Assembly: GCA_016703005.1 (NCBI GenBank)
Contig: JADJCX010000032.1
Coordinates: 1-19,416, forward strand
Direction: 5' to 3'
Source: Flavobacteriales bacterium
GTDB lineage: Bacteria > Bacteroidota > Bacteroidia > Flavobacteriales_F > PHOS-HE28
DNA: 19,416 nt
Positions 16,507 through 19,416 of the stretch are shown here, one piece after another. Below the pieces are notes generated by a model, which was not told the origin of the DNA, made no database searches, and worked only from the letters and a program-made list of their open reading frames with translations. The first letter of the stretch is position 1, and each line of letters starts with the position of its first letter. A program made the translations under genes and the position numbers.

Positions 16507-17501
16507 TTAAAGCGCTCCAGAGATGATGCTCACCTCATGCGCACCACCCGCTCTTTATACCCACGAGCCAACCAGTGCATGCCCAACATCGTGGCTATGA
16601 ACGATGCAAAATTTGCTTATTGGTCTCATAACCCTGAGCAATACAGTGGCGTCGTCGTTCGGGTAGCCGGGTGCGTATTTCTTCAGGCCGGGCAGGCCGC
16701 GGTACCTATTTTACCGGTAATGTCCTTGTGCGTGGTCTGGCACCGACATCTCGCTAGTCCGCCGCCTTAGCTCTTGCTGGTAGGCCGCGATGCGGTAGCC
16801 GAACGACATGCTGCGACGCATCTTCACCCACCGTCGATACTGGGCGATGGCTTTCCGGTGTGCGTGCTGGTGCGGATGGGCAGGCGCGCCTCGCCATCGT
16901 TCATCAGCGATTGTTGTGGCCAGTTCAAATGGCTCCAGCGAAGTGCCGATGGAGAACTGCTCGGTATAGTACGCTTGCCACCCCGCCCCCATGTCAAAAT
17001 GGCTGTTGCGCTCGATGCGTTTTCACTCCTCTCGATACTGGTGGCGGCATTGTCCCGGATGGTCACGGTCAGCGAACACAACAGCTCGATGGGTCGTAAT
17101 CGCGCATGGTATATCCCAACTTCCAGCCCAGGCGCACCGGGCGTCGGCGATCGATGCTGGGTGCTTCATAAGCCTCAGTTCACATGCCCCATGCGTGAAC
17201 GCGAGAGGGTTATGCGTTCAAAGCCGGGTCGCATGGCCATGATGCCGTAACCGTCGGTGCGCGCGTATTCTCCGTGCGGTGGTCGCCCAGCTCTTGGCAT
17301 ACGTGTCATGGCCGCTTGGGCAGGCCGTTCCATTGCGTTCGGTAGTTGAGGATCGTACGCTCTTATGCGGTGTTGCCGGTGAGGGCGAGATTCGATACCA
17401 ACAGCGCCGCGTAAACTGGCTCAGTTGCAGATCACTGGGCGCGCAGCGAGGCGGAAGCCAGTGCAGAGTGCTGCCAATACGTGGAGGTGGCGTTGCTTCA
17501 T
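16507..17501 (-). CDS. T9SS-associated outer-membrane protein, PorP/SprF family, frameshifted
   Basis: Starts with MKQRHLHVLAALCTGF at 17501, three bases after the adhesin stop. Across frames the family pattern is readable: DLQLSQF near 17433, ALTGNTA and ILNYRTQWNGLPK near 17390-17325 (compare the family's NPALTG and NYRNQWP), GWQAYYTEQFSIGTSLEPFE near 16980, DGEARLPIRTSTHTG near 16890 (compare LPMRxTxHAG), YPNDDATVLL near 16650, and SGGAHEVSIISGAL near 16540, ending at a stop at 16507. PorP/SprF proteins are beta-barrels of about 300-340 residues that partner T9SS-secreted adhesins such as SprB; the roughly 330 codons here fit. At least six indels are needed and the exact stop is uncertain. 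Its position right behind a type B-sorted adhesin is the classic arrangement and strengthens the call. Confidence 0.75.
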
Positions 17502-17504
17502 GGC

Positions 17505-19416
17505 TTATCGGAAAGGGTAATCCTCGCCCATCAGTTCCATTACGCGATAAATCGATGAAAGCGTACCTGCATCGTGTGAAGCGTAAACGTCCTGCCGGCT
17601 CAACTGGCCTTTGTAATAACCATCCCAACCATTCCGTACGTCGTTGCTCTCGAACTGCAACTCTTCCAGCGGTTGTAGATCGCATGTTGAAATCTTCCAC
17701 AGACCGAAGGAATTACGAGAATGCGTCGTTGCTCAGGTCGTTCGGGTCGTAGCCACCGCCCCCGCTGCCATTGGGGTTCGGCGTGGGCCGAAATCAGGAT
17801 GGTGATGTCGTAGGTCGGTGTAGTCTCAGCTTACCATTCTATATCCACGGAGCCGCTGCAGCCATTCGCATCAGTAACCGTAGGCGTTACGAAGACACCG
17901 ATGTTGTCATGGATGTATTCCGTGTCACAATCCGATTGCTGGTATTGCCATCGCCAAGATATCCCGCTCTTAATGGCGAGTGCGTTGCGCCGGGACTTTG
18001 GTCAGTGAGAACGCAATCGGCTGGTGGCGAAGTCCGTCCGGTGCGACACTCGCGCTGAAGGCAGCGGTGGGCGAGGGGTAAGCCGTGACAAGTCCGGTGT
18101 TCACCGCGGTAGCGCTGCAGCCGTTCGGCGTAGTCACCAGCGGGCTCCATTGAAGTTTCTGCCGGCGCCGGCCATGCCCATCAGCGCCACCGTGTAAATG
18201 CTCGAGTTGCCATCGCCGAACTGCAGGAAGTGGCTGACCTGTTGTGTGGTAGGGCTGTCGGGCATTTTGCTGCGGTGAGCGGGAGCAGCCCTTCGGCGAT
18301 AACCGGAGGAAGGGTGATAGTCGGAGGCACGTCGAGGATGGGTTGTGCGCTTCCGTTAAGCGTATTTTGCCACCACTGGTCCGTTACGATCATCAGGCGT
18401 TTGGTTCGCATTACCACCACGGCACGGTAGAGGTCCATTGCCTGTGCACGCATTCAGCTACGGCGGTGATGGTATAGATTACCGAGGTAGTTGTTGTTCA
18501 GTGTGGCGCTCCTTTGTGCGGTTTCACCGGGGCAGGCGATAGTGTCGCCGTGAGACATCAAAGATTCGCGAGGGCGAGAGTTGAGCACGGTCACCTGCTC
18601 GAGAGAAGACCGGGGAGTTACTGTCCGTTGCCGTCAGGTGGCGCTCACCGTCACCGTTGCGATGCCGGGAAGGGTGGGTGATGGGCGAGCCCAGCCTGCC
18701 GATGCCGTTCCGTATTGTGATGTAGCTACCCGTACCACCGCGCTGGCTTGCGCGAGTCATTACCGTAGGGCGTTGCAGCGCAAACCGTATCAGGTACCTG
18801 CGCGATAAGTGCGATAAACGCCGGTGCAGTCAGTGTGGCGCTGGCCTGCTGCGGTGCATCCGGTCGCATCGATGATCGCTAGATGAAGTTGCCTGTACTG
18901 ACTCCGATACGCTATCAGGCCCGTTTAGCCGGTTTTAACGGCGCTCCACTGATAGGTGCCAACCGGTACACCGCCGGTGGCTGTCACCGTCGCCGAACCG
19001 TTGTTCGTGTTGTTGGCGCAGGTGGGGTCCATGGTAAAGTCATGCTCGCAACCGCCAGCGGTAGCGGCTGCTGTTTGCGAAGGCGCTCAAGGTCATCGGA
19101 GACGAAGCCAGACTGGTCCGTTACCAGCACCGACCATGTTCCGCTCGGCGAGACCGATCGCGGTGCTCGTCGTTTGTGCAGCGGCGTCATTCCAGAGGTA
19201 CGAGTGCCGGGGATGTTGGGTGTGAGATCGCGGTGCCGGTGCTTCCGCCGTTACACCACACCGCTCGCAATGATGTTCGCGTTCTGGAAAGTGGTGGGCA
19301 GCGTAATTAGCGCCCCGTGTCCATTCCGATGGACGGAGTGGTAGCCGTGTGCTGAGGTATAGTGTGGCCACTACCAGCGGCAAATCTCCAGCCGCGCTCG
19401 GTGTATACTGCGGACC
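17505..19416 (-). CDS. Large surface adhesin with SprB-like and PKD repeats and T9SS type B C-terminus, 5' part outside the window
   Basis: Read right to left across frames, repeats of the SprB type appear: YLWNDAAAQTTSTAIGLAE and GTWSVLVTDQSG near 19200-19100 (compare YxWsxGaTTxxixxLxxGxYxVxVTDxxGC), then NNTNNGSATVTATGG near 19000. Closer to the end a PKD-like unit is visible (GDGNTSNR near 17950, TPTVTDANGCSGSVD near 17880). Then PNPNGSGGGGYDPNDLSND comes near 17770, and ESNDVRNGWDGYYKGQLSRQ followed by DVY near 17645-17583. The last piece is the hallmark of the gliding-motility-associated (CHU_C/type B) sorting domain, which directs T9SS export and surface attachment. The restored stop is at 17505, just before PorP/SprF. 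Frames switch every 20-50 codons, so only the domain order is reliable. The visible part is roughly 640 codons; such proteins are often several thousand residues. Confidence 0.75.

Noticed and set aside
1..19416. CRISPR arrays, insertion sequences, integrases, rRNA or tRNA genes
   Set aside because: Looked for on both strands. No regular direct-repeat/spacer pattern, transposase or integrase motif, or RNA gene was recognised; the only clear long direct repeat is the ftsK tail duplication.

Overview
The window looks like a GC-rich member of the Bacteroidota, most likely Flavobacteriales. It carries type IX secretion (T9SS) sorting tails of both type A and type B, a PorP/SprF-family outer-membrane protein directly behind a SprB-like adhesin, a Bacteroidota-type arginase next to a CtlX hydrolase, and no obvious Shine-Dalgarno sequences at most starts. 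Assignments come from motif recognition by eye; no database was searched.

Layout. 1-6.2 kb (minus strand): a serine beta-lactamase-family lipoprotein open at the left edge, a PhnB-like VOC protein with a long C-terminal extension, an exported MORN-like repeat protein, an exported TPR-type protein with a C-terminal membrane anchor, a small membrane-anchored unknown protein, and a secreted alpha/beta hydrolase with a T9SS type A tail. 6.26-9.2 kb (minus): a strong terminator, a diverged copy of the last 24 codons of ftsK, a 74-codon unknown gene, and ftsK itself. 9.5-10.2 kb (minus): a lipoprotein. 10.39-14.12 kb (plus, divergent): arginase, ctlX and argS, which form an arginine/citrulline breakdown and arginine-use cluster with ATGA coupling between the first two. 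About 15.3-16.28 kb (plus): an unrecognised gene. 16.5-19.4 kb (minus, convergent): PorP/SprF, then the 3' part of a PKD/SprB-repeat adhesin open at the right edge.

Quality. Almost every long gene is broken by one-base indels that can be restored by eye, often at homopolymers: ftsK near 7763, ctlX near 12013 and 12206, argS near 12475, arginase near 10968 and 11295. Broken essential genes (ftsK, argS) point to uncorrected long-read sequence, not real pseudogenes. The density of indels rises strongly to the right of 12 kb, and 14.1-15.3 kb cannot be read with confidence. Gene spans below therefore bridge frames, and internal coordinates are approximate.

The most unusual feature that sequencing error does not easily explain is the duplicated ftsK 3' end at 6313-6387 and 6620-6694, flanking the 74-codon gene. 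It looks like an insertion at the end of ftsK that rebuilt the FtsK C-terminus.
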